A stretch of DNA of 64,000 bases from Choristoneura fumiferana (GCF_025370935.1 NC_133491.1:15820744-15884743), one strand, 5' to 3'; positions 19,531 through 30,725 are shown, numbered from the stretch's first letter. The notes: generated by a model from the sequence alone, not told the origin. Numbers and translations: made by a program.

Positions 19531-20265
19531 GTACCTATGGTATTGTAAAAATTAACAGAAAACAGGATAATAAACTTATCCCCTAAACGGATCTCTTCCG
19601 GTTAACCTTTGAACGATTGACAAGATATCAGAAACAAGAGTAAACACTACACCTACAGTGAAAAGATAAAAAACCGAAATTTTAAAAAGCATTAGCAAAA
19701 TGCTTCTGTTAAACCATAAGGTGGTAAAAATATGTTCTGGCTGTTTCTTTGCCTGTTTATTTCTATTACTCCTTCACGTTGAAACGACAGGACACATTTG
19801 GATGAAATTTGATACGTAAACAGCTAGACGCCTATAACAGAACATATAGGCTACTTTTTATGCCTTTTTTAAATTATCTACATTCAAGTTATTTGAAAAT
19901 GTTACAAAACAACAGTGACTCATTTACGCGAGTTTGCAACTAAATCGCTATGGTCCGTGACATAGTATATTATTTAAACAATGAATTTTTACATAAAAAT
20001 AAAAATAAAAACACATAAAATGATCTAAAACGGGCTTCCTCTTCTAAAGGCAGCGCAGCGCGGGGCATTGTGCCTAAGACGCTGGGGCGTGCCTCGTTGC
20101 ACTGCGAGGCTCAGTCTTTGGGCGAAGAAAAAGCCTGCTCTTTGATCGCCAGATAAGCCGATTAGTTTGTCCGACACTTCTTTCATAAACTTTATCCTGT
20201 ATAATTTAATAAAACTATTGCAATATCTTTTCCGCTATTGTTTGTGACAACTTTCTTCCCAGGCA
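19531..20265. other. 3' flank of gene B and GC-rich scrap
   Basis: To about 19,970 this matches the 3' side of unit 1. At 20020-20160 a GC-rich piece (GCGCAGCGCGGGGCATTGTG, GACGCTGGGGCGTGCCTCGT) stands out against the AT-rich background. It looks like part of a LINE but I cannot place it. Confidence 0.45.
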
Positions 20266-20270
20266 AGAAA

Positions 20271-20317
20271 AATACAGTAGTTCTGGTTCTTGTGAAGGAA
20301 CCCAGAACTACTGTATT
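20271..20317. repeat. Short perfect hairpin
   Basis: AATACAGTAGTTCTGG at the left pairs exactly with CCAGAACTACTGTATT at the right, with a loop of about 15 bases, part of which can also pair (GGTTC/GGAACC). It could be a tiny foldback remnant or a miRNA-like hairpin; nothing supports expression. Confidence 0.6.
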
Positions 20318-20639
20318 CTAGCATAATATATATTACTATAACATAACACCGGAGATGTAAAATTATCCATAAAAAAGTTATCATACTTGTATGGCGTATT
20401 CTAGAAAAGGTACTTATTTAAAGTTTTAATCAAAATACACGCGTGACTTCATTTTACTGCTACGTCAGTAAATAAACCAATTAAAGGTTTTCGCACACTT
20501 ACCGACTCGGTACAAATACATTTTTCCTCTTGTATCGTATATTAGGTAGGGTAAGGGTATATCTCATTTTTTTGTGCACACAGTCACTTCCACGGTGTCA
20601 TTACCGTGGATGTAAGAACTCTTTGAAATATTTGAAAAA

Positions 20640-21088
20640 AAAAACTTTAATCTTACGATGAGTTCCCGTATCATAAATAATTTGTGAATCCATTATAAAG
20701 ATTAGCACTTTCTCTAAATATTACGGACGCTCGATTTTAATGAAACTTTTCACTTTAAAGTTGAATATTTCGCAAACACATCACTAAATCGAAAAATCGT
20801 CTGAGCAAACCCGTAATGGTTTTAAAAGACCTATCCAACGATAGCCCACACTTTAGGGTTGGATGAGAAAAAAAAACACCCCCACTTTACGGCTATGGGA
20901 GGTACCATATTTTTTTAAATTTTTATTGTACCATTTGTTGGCATAATTTACATATATATTCGTGCAAAATTACAGCTTTCTAGCATTGATAGTCCCTGAG
21001 AAAAGCCGCGGACGGACAGACAGACAGACAGACATGGCGGAACTATAAGGGTTCCGTTTTTGCCATTTTGGCTCCGGAACCCTAAAAA
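20640..21088 (-). repeat. GTTCCGG-family repeat
   Basis: Reads in the orientation of 1-212, including TTGAATATTTCGCAAACACA, GGTTTTAAAAGACCTATCCA, GGTTGGATGAGAAAAAAAAA and GACAGACAGACAGACATGGC, closing with GGCTCCGGAACCCTAAAAA. The ORF track frames inside it are by-products. Confidence 0.8.
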
Positions 21089-21421
21089 CGCAGTCGGGTA
21101 AAACGCAGTTATGTGTGTGATAACCTTAAAAATCTCGTCGTTGTATTGATGCATTTATGTACTACCAGTCGACTATAATATCGTAAGCACCTTGCTTCTT
21201 CCTTGCCACTTCCATATTTGACAGCCAAATAATTATTTACAGTTGTTTTTTATCAATTCATTTTAAAACTGGGAGGGAGACAAAAAACTACAAGACGATA
21301 TTGGCGAGTTCGTTTATAAAGTAAAGATATAGGTAGCTTCGTAGCACAATTGGTATACAGACAGGAAACAGTGTGATATACATATACATATGTAATGATA
21401 AGCACTAAGGCTGACGTCAAT

Positions 21422-22607
21422 ATGTACTGCTTTCATGCAACACTATGTTTGTTGATGATATCGTGCTACGGTAAGTGATGTGTACTTACCTAGTTTTTTA
21501 TAGTTTCTAGAGTTCCGTACTGAAATACGAGGTATGGATAAGTACCTCAAAAGAGACAATTTTTTTTTTGAATACAATAGGACATTAACTCTTTATTGTA
21601 CACCAACACATAGTAAGCAGTATAGAAAACAGGTACAGAGGCGTCTTTACCTATAGTGCAGGGCACAGGTGCAGGTGTGCGTTGCACACGTGCAGGGGCG
21701 GCGCTGACATTTGGCGGGCTAAATACGCCACTGCACAGGTCTTCTTCTTTGTCGTGTCGCTCATGGCAGAGCGGTCGTGGTCACATTGAGGCGTGCGCGT
21801 CGGTGGTAGAGGCGGACACAGCTCTCCGTACGATCTCCCGCCATACCCTTCTGTTGGCAGACTGTCTGGTCAGACAGTCAGATACGCCGTTTCCTACAGC
21901 GGCCTTCACTTGATCAGTCCAGCGCATAGGTGGCACTGCACAGGTACAGATCTTTAAAAAATAGTGAATAATATTTTTCCATCGTATTTTGTCGGTAAGA
22001 TCGTAATTTATCTTGCTTTCTCAATTTACCTTCAGTAAACTTGAGTAAGCTAGTTGAGATAGCACTTTTCCGACAAAAACGATAGCAAAACATTACTAAC
22101 TACATCTGTATAGGTAAGTATAGAGATTTTACAAGGTAACCAATAAGCGGAATTATCGCTTCAACCATAATAAACTGTTGAAGAGTTCCCTTCTGCACAG
22201 AATACCAGAATTTTGCTAGGTTCAGGGTAGGTTAAGATAATTATACTTTTAGATTGACCATGCCAAATTCAGCTCAATCGGATACCAACAATTAAGTAAT
22301 CGAAAAATGGTTTGCTAATTTTGAAACCACAAACATAGGTAAGGAACATAACGTTGCAAGCTAATAAATGCTTTTAAAAATACCCTTTCTGCTTTCAGCG
22401 CAAGAAGAAGTCGTGAACCAGAATCAGGCTAACGCTAGCCCAAACCCTCGTGTCAATATAGACATGAGTCAGGTCCTGAGTTCTCTGGTATCCAAGCTTT
22501 ACTCCAACCTGCCCTCGGTGAACGCTCCTGAGGAATCCCAAGTGCAGGAGAGGAGTCCCAGGAATAGCTTGCTGCAGGTTAATTTGCCCGCGACACTGTC
22601 CTTGTAG
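21422..22607 (+). CDS. Gene C: small secreted protein, 85 aa
   Basis: Not a family I recognise. Exon 1 (21422-21470) encodes MYCFHATLCLLMISCY plus one base, with donor G/GTAAGT. Exon 2 (22399-22607) follows acceptor GCTTTCAG and ends at TAG. The phase-1 junction is in frame: 49 + 209 = 258 nt. The N-terminus is a typical signal peptide with likely cleavage after SCYA, leaving QEEVVNQNQANASPNPRVNI. The mature peptide of about 68 residues is Asn/Gln/Ser/Pro-rich with one hydrophobic segment (MSQVLSSLVSKLYSNL). The exon layout copies genes A and B, and the VNIDMSQVLSSLVSKLY segment faintly resembles their N-terminal KLNVHGEMS...GLLGKMLQ. Distant kinship is possible but unproven. The intron holds LINE fragments. 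Confidence 0.7.
21560..21660 (-). mobile_element. LINE tail fragment in gene C intron
   Basis: AACTCTTTATTGTACACCAA (minus: a TACAATAAAGAG end) matches the tail family at 17120-17240 and 23485-23605. Confidence 0.5.
21741..21933 (-). mobile_element. 5'-truncated LINE 3' end with 12-bp target duplication
   Basis: The minus strand reads PPMRWTDQVKAAVGNGVSDC, RQSANRRVWREIVRRAVSA and a stop, which is the C-terminus of a LINE reverse-transcriptase ORF. It closes with an AAAGAAGAAG tail. CACTGCACAGGT lies directly on both sides (21729-21740 and 21934-21945). Confidence 0.85.
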
Positions 22608-22611
22608 AATT

Positions 22612-22908
22612 CATTTATCGCTATCCGGCGGGAACTGCGCAATTTTCCGGGATAACACTATCATATGTCCTTCCCGGGGACTCAAACTATCTGTACCACC
22701 ATGAGTTTACAGTGACCGTACTTACCTATTTGTAGAGGCGCTGTACAATTCTCCATACAAATAATTTACGCCGTCGCTATAGAGTACGGTCACTGTAAAC
22801 TCATGGTAGTGGCGTATGCCGGATTTCGTCTAAATCGGTTCAGCGGTTTAGACGCTATAAGGTAACAAACAAACAGACTTACAAACTTACGCATTTATAA
22901 TATTAGTC
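22612..22908 (+). repeat. CCCGCGGCTTC-related repeat split by a MITE
   Basis: CGGCGGGAACTGCGCAATTT to AACTATCTGTACC is the left part. GGCGTATGCCGGATTTCGTC to ACGCATTTATAATATTAGT is the right part. The break holds a foldback at 22693-22810. Confidence 0.7.
22693..22810. mobile_element. Foldback MITE, ACCATGAGTTTACAGTGACC arms
   Basis: ACCATGAGTTTACAGTGACC at the left and GGTCACTGTAAACTCATGGT at the right are exact inverted copies around a short centre. Confidence 0.85.
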
Positions 22909-22911
22909 GGA

Positions 22912-23262
22912 CTAGATTTTACCCGCGGCTTCATAAGCGTAAACTAAGTATTAGAATGACAGTGGAATTTAATACCGGGATTTTTCCAGATTCAGGTGGA
23001 AATTCTCAAAAACTACTACATCGTGGTTTTCATTGACGTTGCATTAAAAATAACTGTGCCAAATTTCAGGACTAATTCCAGTGGTTGAGGATTCGAAATT
23101 TTATCCGATCCCGTGCCCGTGGGACCATAAATATGCCTGTGTTATTCCAGACGTCCAGCTCTACATTCCAAATAATATTCAGATCCATTTAGCCGTTTTA
23201 GCGTTAAGGACTAATAAACATACACACTCACCTAAGTCACAAACTTTCGCATTTATAATATG
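22912..23262 (+). repeat. CCCGCGGCTTC-family repeat (long variant)
   Basis: Runs from ATTTTACCCGCGGCTTCATA through CATCGTGGTTTTCATTGACG and CCGATCCCGTGCCCGTGGGA to AACTTTCGCATTTATAATAT. Related to 9455-9735 and 37379-37740. Confidence 0.75.
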
Positions 23263-23478
23263 TACTAGCTTTTGCCCGCGGCTCCACCCGCGTGGTATTC
23301 GGTTATCGCGCGCTGTTCCCTCGGGAACTGTGCATTTTTCCGGGATAAAAAGTAGCCTATGTCACTCTCGGGCCCATAAACTATCTCTATGCCAAAAATC
23401 ACGTCGATCCGTCGCTCCGTTACAGCGTGAAAGACAGAACACACAAACACACTTTCGCATTTATAATGTTAATATGGA
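23263..23478 (+). repeat. CCCGCGGCTTC-family repeat, uninterrupted copy
   Basis: CTTTTGCCCGCGGCTCCACC to CACTTTCGCATTTATAATGT without a break. It contains a single CCAAAAATC followed directly by ACGTCGATCCG, so it serves as an empty-site reference for the element at 6321-7193. Confidence 0.85.
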
Positions 23479-24010
23479 TATGTATGTAAACTCTTTATTG
23501 TACAAAAGAAAAGAAACAAAACACAATTGACAAACTTTGAGATACTTGTACAAAGGCGGACGTATCCCTTTAACGGATCTCTACCAGTCAACCTTTGAGT
23601 AGATGAGAGGAGTAACCAGTTAGGGTCCGACAAAGAGTGAGTTTAAGAGTCAAAAATAGTGGAAGCGTCTATACAGTCTTAATAGTAGTTTAATATTACT
23701 AGGACTAGGAAGCAATGATTGCATTTGAATGTAATATCGCACACAGATAATTTATAACCTAGATCAAAGGTCACAGACTAGTTACTTGACGGGTCCAGTT
23801 TTTTGAATAAAATGATTATCGCGGTCCGGTCGTCCGTTGTCGAATTGACGGCAACTAAGACAATTAAAGCGCGGGATACATTTTATTAAACACGTATTCA
23901 CTAATACAATACATACAAGTTACCGTTTAGGTACTTAAGGTCCGCGCAAAATAGGTCGGCGGGCCGGATTGGACCGAGGTCTGCCATTTGGTGACCCCTG
24001 AACTAGATTA
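23479..24010 (-). mobile_element. LINE tail and unassigned flank
   Basis: At 23485-23605 AAACTCTTTATTGTACAAAA and CCCTTTAACGGATCTCTACC match the minus-strand LINE 3' tail family of 17120 and 19545. The remaining stretch to 24010 shows no gene. Confidence 0.5.
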
Positions 24011-24016
24011 ACCCAT

Positions 24017-24114
24017 TCACTGCCACCGACGCACATTTGCGTTTTCGGAACTTCGCCCAGTGCCGCTGTCATAATTATTCATACATTTTGAACGCACATG
24101 TGCGTCGGTGGCAG
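24017..24114. mobile_element. Foldback MITE, CTGCCACCGACGCACAT arms
   Basis: CTGCCACCGACGCACATTTG at the left and CACATGTGCGTCGGTGGCAG at the right are inverted copies. Short frames on both strands here are by-products of the palindrome. Confidence 0.75.
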
Positions 24115-24289
24115 CTGTGGAAGTCAGGTGGCAGTAAATGCGTTTACATACAGGATATATTTTATTACGGAAAATTTCGTACGTCCCACGTGAGAGCGAC
24201 AAACCAATTCTTTGAAGCCGAAGTCAGCTGCTGCTAGTTCTTAATAATCTTCTCTTCTACCTATCTTTCTTCTATATCCTCGTGTGACC

Positions 24290-24390
24290 CAGTGTGCAAT
24301 ACAATGTACACAACAAGTTCAAGGGAATTAGGAATCTATGACAATGTAACAAAGTATAGATATTTTGACTTTGACTTTGACTTTGAAAGT
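24290..24390 (+). mobile_element. LINE 3' tail with (CTTTGA)n end
   Basis: AAAGTATAGATATTTTGACT followed by TTGACTTTGACTTTGAAAG resembles the tails at 33650-33775 and 53277-53405. Confidence 0.5.
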
Positions 24391-24639
24391 AAAAATTCTA
24401 TTGTTTTTCTATTGTTTTGCACCATGGCAGTTTGACGGCAGTTTGACTTTATTCTCGAAGCAATTAGATTTCAATTGCTCTGTCATTTTTTTTTCAAAAT
24501 ATTTATAATATGGTGGGCTTCAGGCGGTTAAATAAATGAAAATTAATCGAAATGTATGTAGATATACGCGCATAACTTCCGAACGACGGCGCCGAAGTAG
24601 ATAATTATTTTTTTGTTGTGTTCGTTATTGTCAGAAAAT

Positions 24640-25245
24640 AAAAAACCGGGCAAGTGCGAGTCGGACTCGCGCACCGAGGGTTCCGTACACATTTTTTTAT
24701 TTTTATATTTGAGTTGATTGAATGAAAGGTAAATTGCGGTTTACGATCTATGACGTATTAAAAAAAAACTACTTACCAGATCTCGTTCAAACCAATTTTC
24801 GGTGGCAGTTTGCATGGTAATGTACATCATATATTTTTTTTTAGTTTTATTATTCTCTTATTTTAGAAGTTACAGGGGGGACACACATTTTACCACTTTG
24901 GAAGTGTCTCTCGCGCAAACTATTCAGTTTAGAAAAAAAATGATATTAGAAACCTCAATATAATTTTTGAATACCTATCCATAGGTAACCCACACGCATG
25001 GGTTTGATGAAAAAAAAATTGAGTTTCAGTTCTAAGTATGGGGAACCCCCAAAATTTATTGTTTTTTTTTTTTTTTGTGAAAATCTTAATGCCGTTCACA
25101 GAATACATCTACTTATCAAGTTTCAACAGTATAGTTCTTATAGTTTCGGAAAAAAGTGGCTGTGACATACGGACGGACAGTCAGACATGACGAATCCATA
25201 AGGGTTCCGTTTTTTGCCATTTGGCTACGGAACCCTAAAAAGACT
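24640..25245 (-). repeat. GTTCCGG-family repeat, diverged variant
   Basis: Opens with CCGGGCAAGTGCGAGTCGGA and closes with TTTGGCTACGGAACCCTAAA. It keeps the order of landmarks (GGACGGACAGTCAGACATGA near the end) but is a different subfamily from 20640-21088. Confidence 0.7.
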
Positions 25246-25766
25246 GGAACGGGGGCGAAGCTGCGGGCAACAGTTAGTTATATAGCCTTGACATCTTTTA
25301 CAGAAGATCATCACGACACTTGCAAAGGCCGATTTGGAATAGGATCCCGGCCACACACGCGACAAGGGTTTTCACCCCCAGATGGACCAAATCTCCTGCT
25401 TAATAATTAATGTTGCAGGAAATGAAGGCAGGCAGACATGGGAGCGGGCCATTCCACATTTACGGCCGCCACATAGAACGTGTTGCCGGCCACAAGCTCA
25501 GTGGCGCCGGCCGAAATAAGGATCATCGCAACATTATCGATGTTTTGTAACATATTGTTTTCGGAGGAGTTGACCAGGCGCAGATTTAATACAGATAAGC
25601 GTCGCTAAAGAACTTTATCGCTTTTAAAAACAACTTCTTGAGTCAATAAGGATAAATTTGACATTTGCTATGAGCGCCATCTCTCGCCGAGTAGCCGAAG
25701 CTAGAAAGGTCGACATTTCGAAAGATTAAAAATAATGAATGATAATTTTACAATATTTAAAATTAA
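25246..25766. other. Non-coding stretch with a GC-rich island
   Basis: At 25425-25525 a GC-rich piece reads on the minus strand as AMILISAGATELVAGNTFYV and then AAVNVEWPAPMSA. That is coding-like but has no context and no recognised domain. It may be a transposon or exon remnant. The rest is AT-rich. Confidence 0.3.
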
Positions 25767-26310
25767 AATTGTAGTTTCTAATCAGCTTTCAAGACTTTTT
25801 TTAAAGAATGCCTTGTATGTAATCAAGTTAAATTAAAGAAAGGTTAGTTTACTAATATTTAGTCCAGCAGAAAAATGTTTGTTACTGGAACTTCTAATTA
25901 TGGCAGCTGTCAGCATACCACGGAATTAATTCTAGTATAAATAATACGCCATTGTTGACGATTATCAGTGTGCCGCCGTTGCTTACCGCAAATGCGAAGC
26001 TAGAGAAGCCGAAACAAGAATTCATTTACAAATTGTAGTTTCTAATCAGCTTTCAAGACTTTTTTTAAAGAATGCCTTGTATGTAATCAAGTTAAATTAA
26101 AGAAAGGTTAGTTTACTAATATTTAGTCCAGCAGAAAAATGTTTGTTACTGGAACTTCTAATTATGACAGCTGTCAGCATACCACGGAATTAATTCTAGT
26201 ATAAATAATACGCCATTGTTGTATTAACACTTTATTTATACATTTAAACGATTATCAGTGTGCCGATACAATTAATTTCCGTTGCTATGGTTACCGTATT
26301 CAAATGCGAA
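25767..26310 (+). repeat. Local tandem duplication, about 264-bp period
   Basis: AATTGTAGTTTCTAATCAGC to AATAATACGCCATTGTTG (about 190 bp) is repeated almost identically at 26031. After it the second copy has an extra 26-bp piece (TATTAACACTTTATTTATAC...) before the shared ACGATTATCAGTGTGCCG. The copies then drift. Confidence 0.85.
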
Positions 26311-26433
26311 GATTAACCTCTAAACTGGATTCATACGTGTCGCGTTTTTATATAAAAAAAAAAACAAAAGAACTTTGCGGTACCTACAAGAAAAAGAAAC
26401 ATGTTGATGTGGAACCAATATTTTTCTACTCTT

Positions 26434-26516
26434 TTGCTAAGCGGTGGCGCTAGTGTAGCATGTGTTACACCTTTTCGCGAACTATTCTTGCAACTAACGC
26501 CATCTAGTGGCTTAAA
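26434..26516. mobile_element. Small foldback, GTGGCGCTAGTGT / ACGCCATCTAGTGG
   Basis: GTGGCGCTAGTGTAGC at the left roughly pairs with AACGCCATCTAGTGGC at the right, with a TTCGCGAA centre. Shares the end vocabulary of the 12171 and 27611 families. Confidence 0.45.
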
Positions 26517-27610
26517 GCAAAAGTTAAGATTGTAGCAAAATTCAAATACATAGAAAATATTATTCGGAGACAAAAGCCGTGTCTTTCTATATTTTTTCGT
26601 TTATCTTGAGACACATGTTTAAAAATGTTCTATTTTGTGTCAGTTTGGATCATTTTGAATCTATTTTGTCAGGCCAGTGAAAGCCTGTCATAAAGTTTAC
26701 ACTATTTCACTTTAGTGATAGTAGATAGATCTTTTAGTAGCAGATTATTTTTTTCTGATATTATTTTTTCTAGAAAATTGAGTACAACTAGAAACAAACG
26801 AGACTATGATAAATGTTTTTTTTTCTGATTTTCTGCACCATTTCTAAAACTTTTAGATTTTAGATTTCTTCTATACTTTTCGTTTAGTCATGTGCCCTCC
26901 CTCTAAAATAAAAAAAAAGAAGCTCTTTTGTTTTTTCATATAAAAGCAGACACGTTTCACTATAACTATAATTTTTACCAAAAAGTGTAAGCCTAAGTTA
27001 TATCAAGGCGAATTTACCATAACGGCGTAGCTTCAGTAAATAATTGATGAAATACTTATAAACCTTATGATAACCTAAGGCCGCGTGCACAGTTGCGATG
27101 TTGCGACATGCGTGCAGACAGCCTTAGCCCCTACCAACTACTTAAACTCGTAAGTCCTCTTTACAACAGATGTACAGCTACAGACTCAGCCGCGAACTGA
27201 GAAGTCAGAAGAACTGGCCCTAAACTATGAACTGCAAAATTCGAACTTCGTACCTTGCCGTCCCACTGACGAACTTCGATTTTCAAATTTTTGTAAAATT
27301 TATTTAGTTCTGATTTCATTAAAAAAAATTGTTCTCCACATAGGACATTCGCTTGTTATACTTACAATTGATTTGTACTTTATAAAGTACGCGAGGACTT
27401 ACAAGAAAAAGAAACCGAAAATACAGGAAATAAAAAATAAACAAATAAAATATAAAATTTATTACACAACGAAACGTTTAATTATAATATTTACAATAAC
27501 AAAGGAAAGTAAACCTTAAATCGTTAATTATACAATGAGAATAGGCCCCGGTACTTTTATTTTACCAGATCGATTAGTAAAGATAATATCGAGTTATTCT
27601 AAAGCTATAA
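26517..27610. other. AT-rich non-coding stretch
   Basis: No exon seen. At 27215-27290 lies half of a CTACTACGAAATTCGAA-family MITE (AATTCGAACTTCGTACCTTG, GCCGTCCCACTGAC). Confidence 0.45.
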
Positions 27611-27936
27611 GACAGGTGAAATATCGCTAGATGGCGTTAGTATAGAGGTTTTTTGACGTTACGGATATTATTTTATTTATTTATTATTCCCCTTTATGGC
27701 GGCCTTAAGGCTTAGGCCAATGTCAGTTACGATGACAGGGTTGCGGTTCATTCTGCCGAACGCCATCATTTTGACAGGAGCAAGAAAACAATTTAAAATA
27801 AAAATAAATCCTTTTCTGCCGAACGCTGACGTTACGGTTTTAATTGGCTAAGAACTAAATGAGCCAATTGCAAGCAAGACCGTAACGTCAAAAAAACCTC
27901 ACGATACTAACGCCATCTAGCGATATTTCACCTGTC
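27611..27936. mobile_element. Foldback MITE, GACAGGTGAAATATCGCTAG arms
   Basis: GACAGGTGAAATATCGCTAG and ATGGCGTTAGTATAG-type text at the left are matched inverted at the right (ACTAACGCCATCTAGCGATA, TTTCACCTGTC). It has the same centre vocabulary (ACTAAATGAGCCAAT) as 12171-12337. A 163-bp insertion interrupts it. Confidence 0.85.
27665..27827 (-). mobile_element. Short retroposon with 10-bp target duplication
   Basis: GACGTTACGG lies directly on both sides (27655-27664 and 27828-27837). On the minus strand the insert ends in an AATAATAAATAAATAAAATA-type tail, as expected for a reverse-transcribed copy. Repeated GCCGAACGC words occur inside. Its source is not identified. Confidence 0.7.
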
Positions 27937-27966
27937 TTTTAGCCCTCATTATATTATTACATTTTT

Positions 27967-28130
27967 GACACTAAGGGGCTGTTTCACCAACCATTGGATT
28001 AGTGTTAACCGACGGTTAAATGTGATGCCGTCTCCTGAAATGTGATTCGAACAAAACAAATAGAGACGGCATCACACCTAACCGCCAGTTAACACTAATC
28101 AATGGATGGTGAAACAGCCCCTAAGTGTCA
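27967..28130. mobile_element. Foldback MITE, GGGGCTGTTTCACCA family
   Basis: TGACACTAAGGGGCTGTTTC at the left and GAAACAGCCCCTAAGTGTCA at the right are inverted copies, with GATGCCGTCTC / GAGACGGCATC arms inside. A degraded relative is at 57059-57190. Confidence 0.88.
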
Positions 28131-30600
28131 TAACTGTCAAAATAAATAAGGTCGTTGATGCATTTCCAGCTATGGCCAATGAGATCCAACCATTTTTACG
28201 AGATTGTAATTTTTTACAAAAGACCTGTAACCTAAAAGTGTTATTTTACGATCTGACACAGTATGTAAGATCTCCTTTTTGATATCATTGTAAGTGACAT
28301 TGGAATCGTTCGACAATGACTCTACTCTTGCTTTTTTGACAGTTCAATTCTCCATGCTTGGTACAGCTGAAGTAACTGCATCGCATACTAGGGTACCTTT
28401 TCGCTTTATGTCACGTTGATATTCAAGACGTATGCCAAAGAAATGATCGTACAATTGACTGTGAAATGGTTCCCGTACACGACTCAAGTTTCCCCAACTG
28501 TGCTTAAAATAATAAGAATAACCCATTATTCCAAGGGACTCCTCGACCCTACTCTAAATTCTAAATAAATATGTACAATACAGAATACGACCAAAAAGGC
28601 TTGATAAAACGATATCATAATAATAATAACAAACTAACGAGTTATACTCAAACTATGTGTACTTTATAAATATTCGGCTGGAGTTTTGACATCGGTAGAA
28701 ATAACACAATTAGTCTACGGTACCATATATAAAACATGACAAAATTATTAAAAAAAAATGTGCCATATACGGAACGCCACGAAACAGTGATACAAGTGTA
28801 CCATAATGTCACAGCATAAAATGGTTCCAGAAGTCCGAGAGTCCCGTTACATGGCACATTAAGAAATTATCTTAAGCCATGGGTCACATATGGTACACCA
28901 CAAAAATACCGATCTCCAGTTTGTTCCAATTACACCATATCCACCAAAACCTAAACACCAGCCGACGGAACGTTAAATGTGTCGTATTATTTAAAAATCT
29001 TCCCACTTACAATCTATACTTTATACCTAGAGCTGTAAACACTATGAATCCTCTACATTACACTATAGACCATAGATCATTCGTTACAGAATCGCATTAA
29101 CACACGCCTTAGTGTTGCTAGCGTACAATTTATTACTCACATTTATCTAGTTCAAAAACTTGAATTACAGAAGAAATACTTAGAAATGTATTGAAGCAGT
29201 AATAGGTAACACAGTACATAGTAACATCTTTATTTCGCTAGAATGGGGACGAGATGAGATGATATAATAATATACAATATAATACAATTTCTAAGTATAA
29301 ATCCTAAATCTTTCGTCTTAAACATACATTTATGATAGCTATGGGCTACTGTAAACTAAAATTGCTTATAAATGCTTTGTCCTTCAAAAAGGACATTCAA
29401 GAATTTTCTAGGCATATAATATTTCAATGATAACGTGAAACGTAGTAACGTTTCTTTGGTACAGGGCAGGGTTAACAACACCCTGTTCATATACTAAAGA
29501 ATAAATTTCGTTTTTAATCCGTCCAGTGCCGATTTTTTTTTCATCATATCACCACCTGTCCTTTTTAAAGTACAAACGCCAAAGCGTATGTAACGTATGG
29601 AGCGTAGTGTAACGTAGAGCGATTGGATTATGATGGAATAGCCGTGATATCCTACATTAATGATAAAAACCGCGTCGCCGCTTCGATGTGAATGGATGTT
29701 GAGCGATCCAACTGCTATTTAAGATACTAAATATAGGGCTAAGTTTAAATCCAAGGCATTTAGGGGCCCTTAGGCAATCGACAGTCAGCCGCAGAATAGA
29801 TTCAAATATCACAAGAGTTTGAATCTGTGGTAGACAATAAACTGGGGTACCTATAGCCACTGAATATCAGTAAAATAGAAAGCAATATAATAATATTGCC
29901 AAGGTTTGGTTGCATCAATATGATAACTAGTATGATAAATGAAATGATTTTGGTGTATTTTTAAGCAACCGCGCAAAATGCATCCCATTTCATCTCAAAT
30001 TCCAAAATAAGTCTAAATACAAATACTTTCGCATGTCTCACTAAGATTCATCCCAAAAACCGCAATATCAATTTACTAAATTGGAACAATTTAGTTAATG
30101 TTAAACAATTAAGGCCGGGCCTTCTTCGCCGTTTGCTGGCTTTCTTTAACACGCACGAGGACACTTGCCTCGCACATTGTTCTTTATTTAGAACATTACA
30201 GATAAATAAAGATCATCTCAGACTTCAGCAAAGCTAAAGTGCGTATATTTATACAAATTAAAGAGACTATAATGCTTTAAAGCCTTTTAATACTCGGATA
30301 ACAAATGAAAAAGTTAAAAAGACAAAATACAAAGTCATCGTTTTATTTTAATGTAATTTAAATTTGGACTTTATTATGCAGGCAGACCAAAATAGAAGTC
30401 TTTATGCAAGACTTAAATTTATGCTACGATTTTAACCTCAGTGAACTGGATTAAAAATTAAAAAGTTAGTGGTACTGGCTGCTTATAAAAAAAAATGTTT
30501 AGAAAAAAAAAACTAGATGAGTGATGTTATTCAAACCGCAGCATTTTTAATTTAGAATTCCAGGTAAATCAACATACACTTCATCATGCCAATACATGAG
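28131..30600. other. Long AT-rich stretch, no gene assigned
   Basis: Several short frames exist (for example a 60-codon minus-strand frame at 28344-28526) but none has a domain, splice context or repeat match. The part next to 30,725 should include the 3' UTR and poly(A) site of alpha-SNAP; TTTATT words (AATAAA on the minus strand) near 30333 and 30185 are candidates. Confidence 0.4.
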
Positions 30601-30725
30601 TGACTAAAAATAATATAATTTAATGAAAAAAAAAAAGTGAAACTTCAGCTTACCCCGTTGACATAACAAGTCCAAATTCGAAAGACAGATAATCAAGCGG
30701 CGACAGCGGTTCCAACGTTCCCAGC

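Larger units (their letters stand above)
12600..19980 (+). repeat. Tandem segmental duplication carrying genes A and B
   Basis: Unit 1 spans about 12.6-15.37 kb and unit 2 about 15.62-19.97 kb. Shared landmarks in the same order are the GTTCCGG tail, AATAATTTGATCAATCAGT, exon 1, exon 2, and a 3' stretch with ATATAGGCTACTTTTTAT near 15.25 and 19.85 kb and CGCTATGGTC near 15.35 and 19.95 kb. The units differ mainly by later insertions and by repeat number in exon 2. Confidence 0.85.

Noticed and set aside
28344..28526. 60-codon minus-strand frame as a small gene
   Set aside because: Reads somewhat protein-like but has no domain, repeat partner or splice context; too weak to list as a gene.
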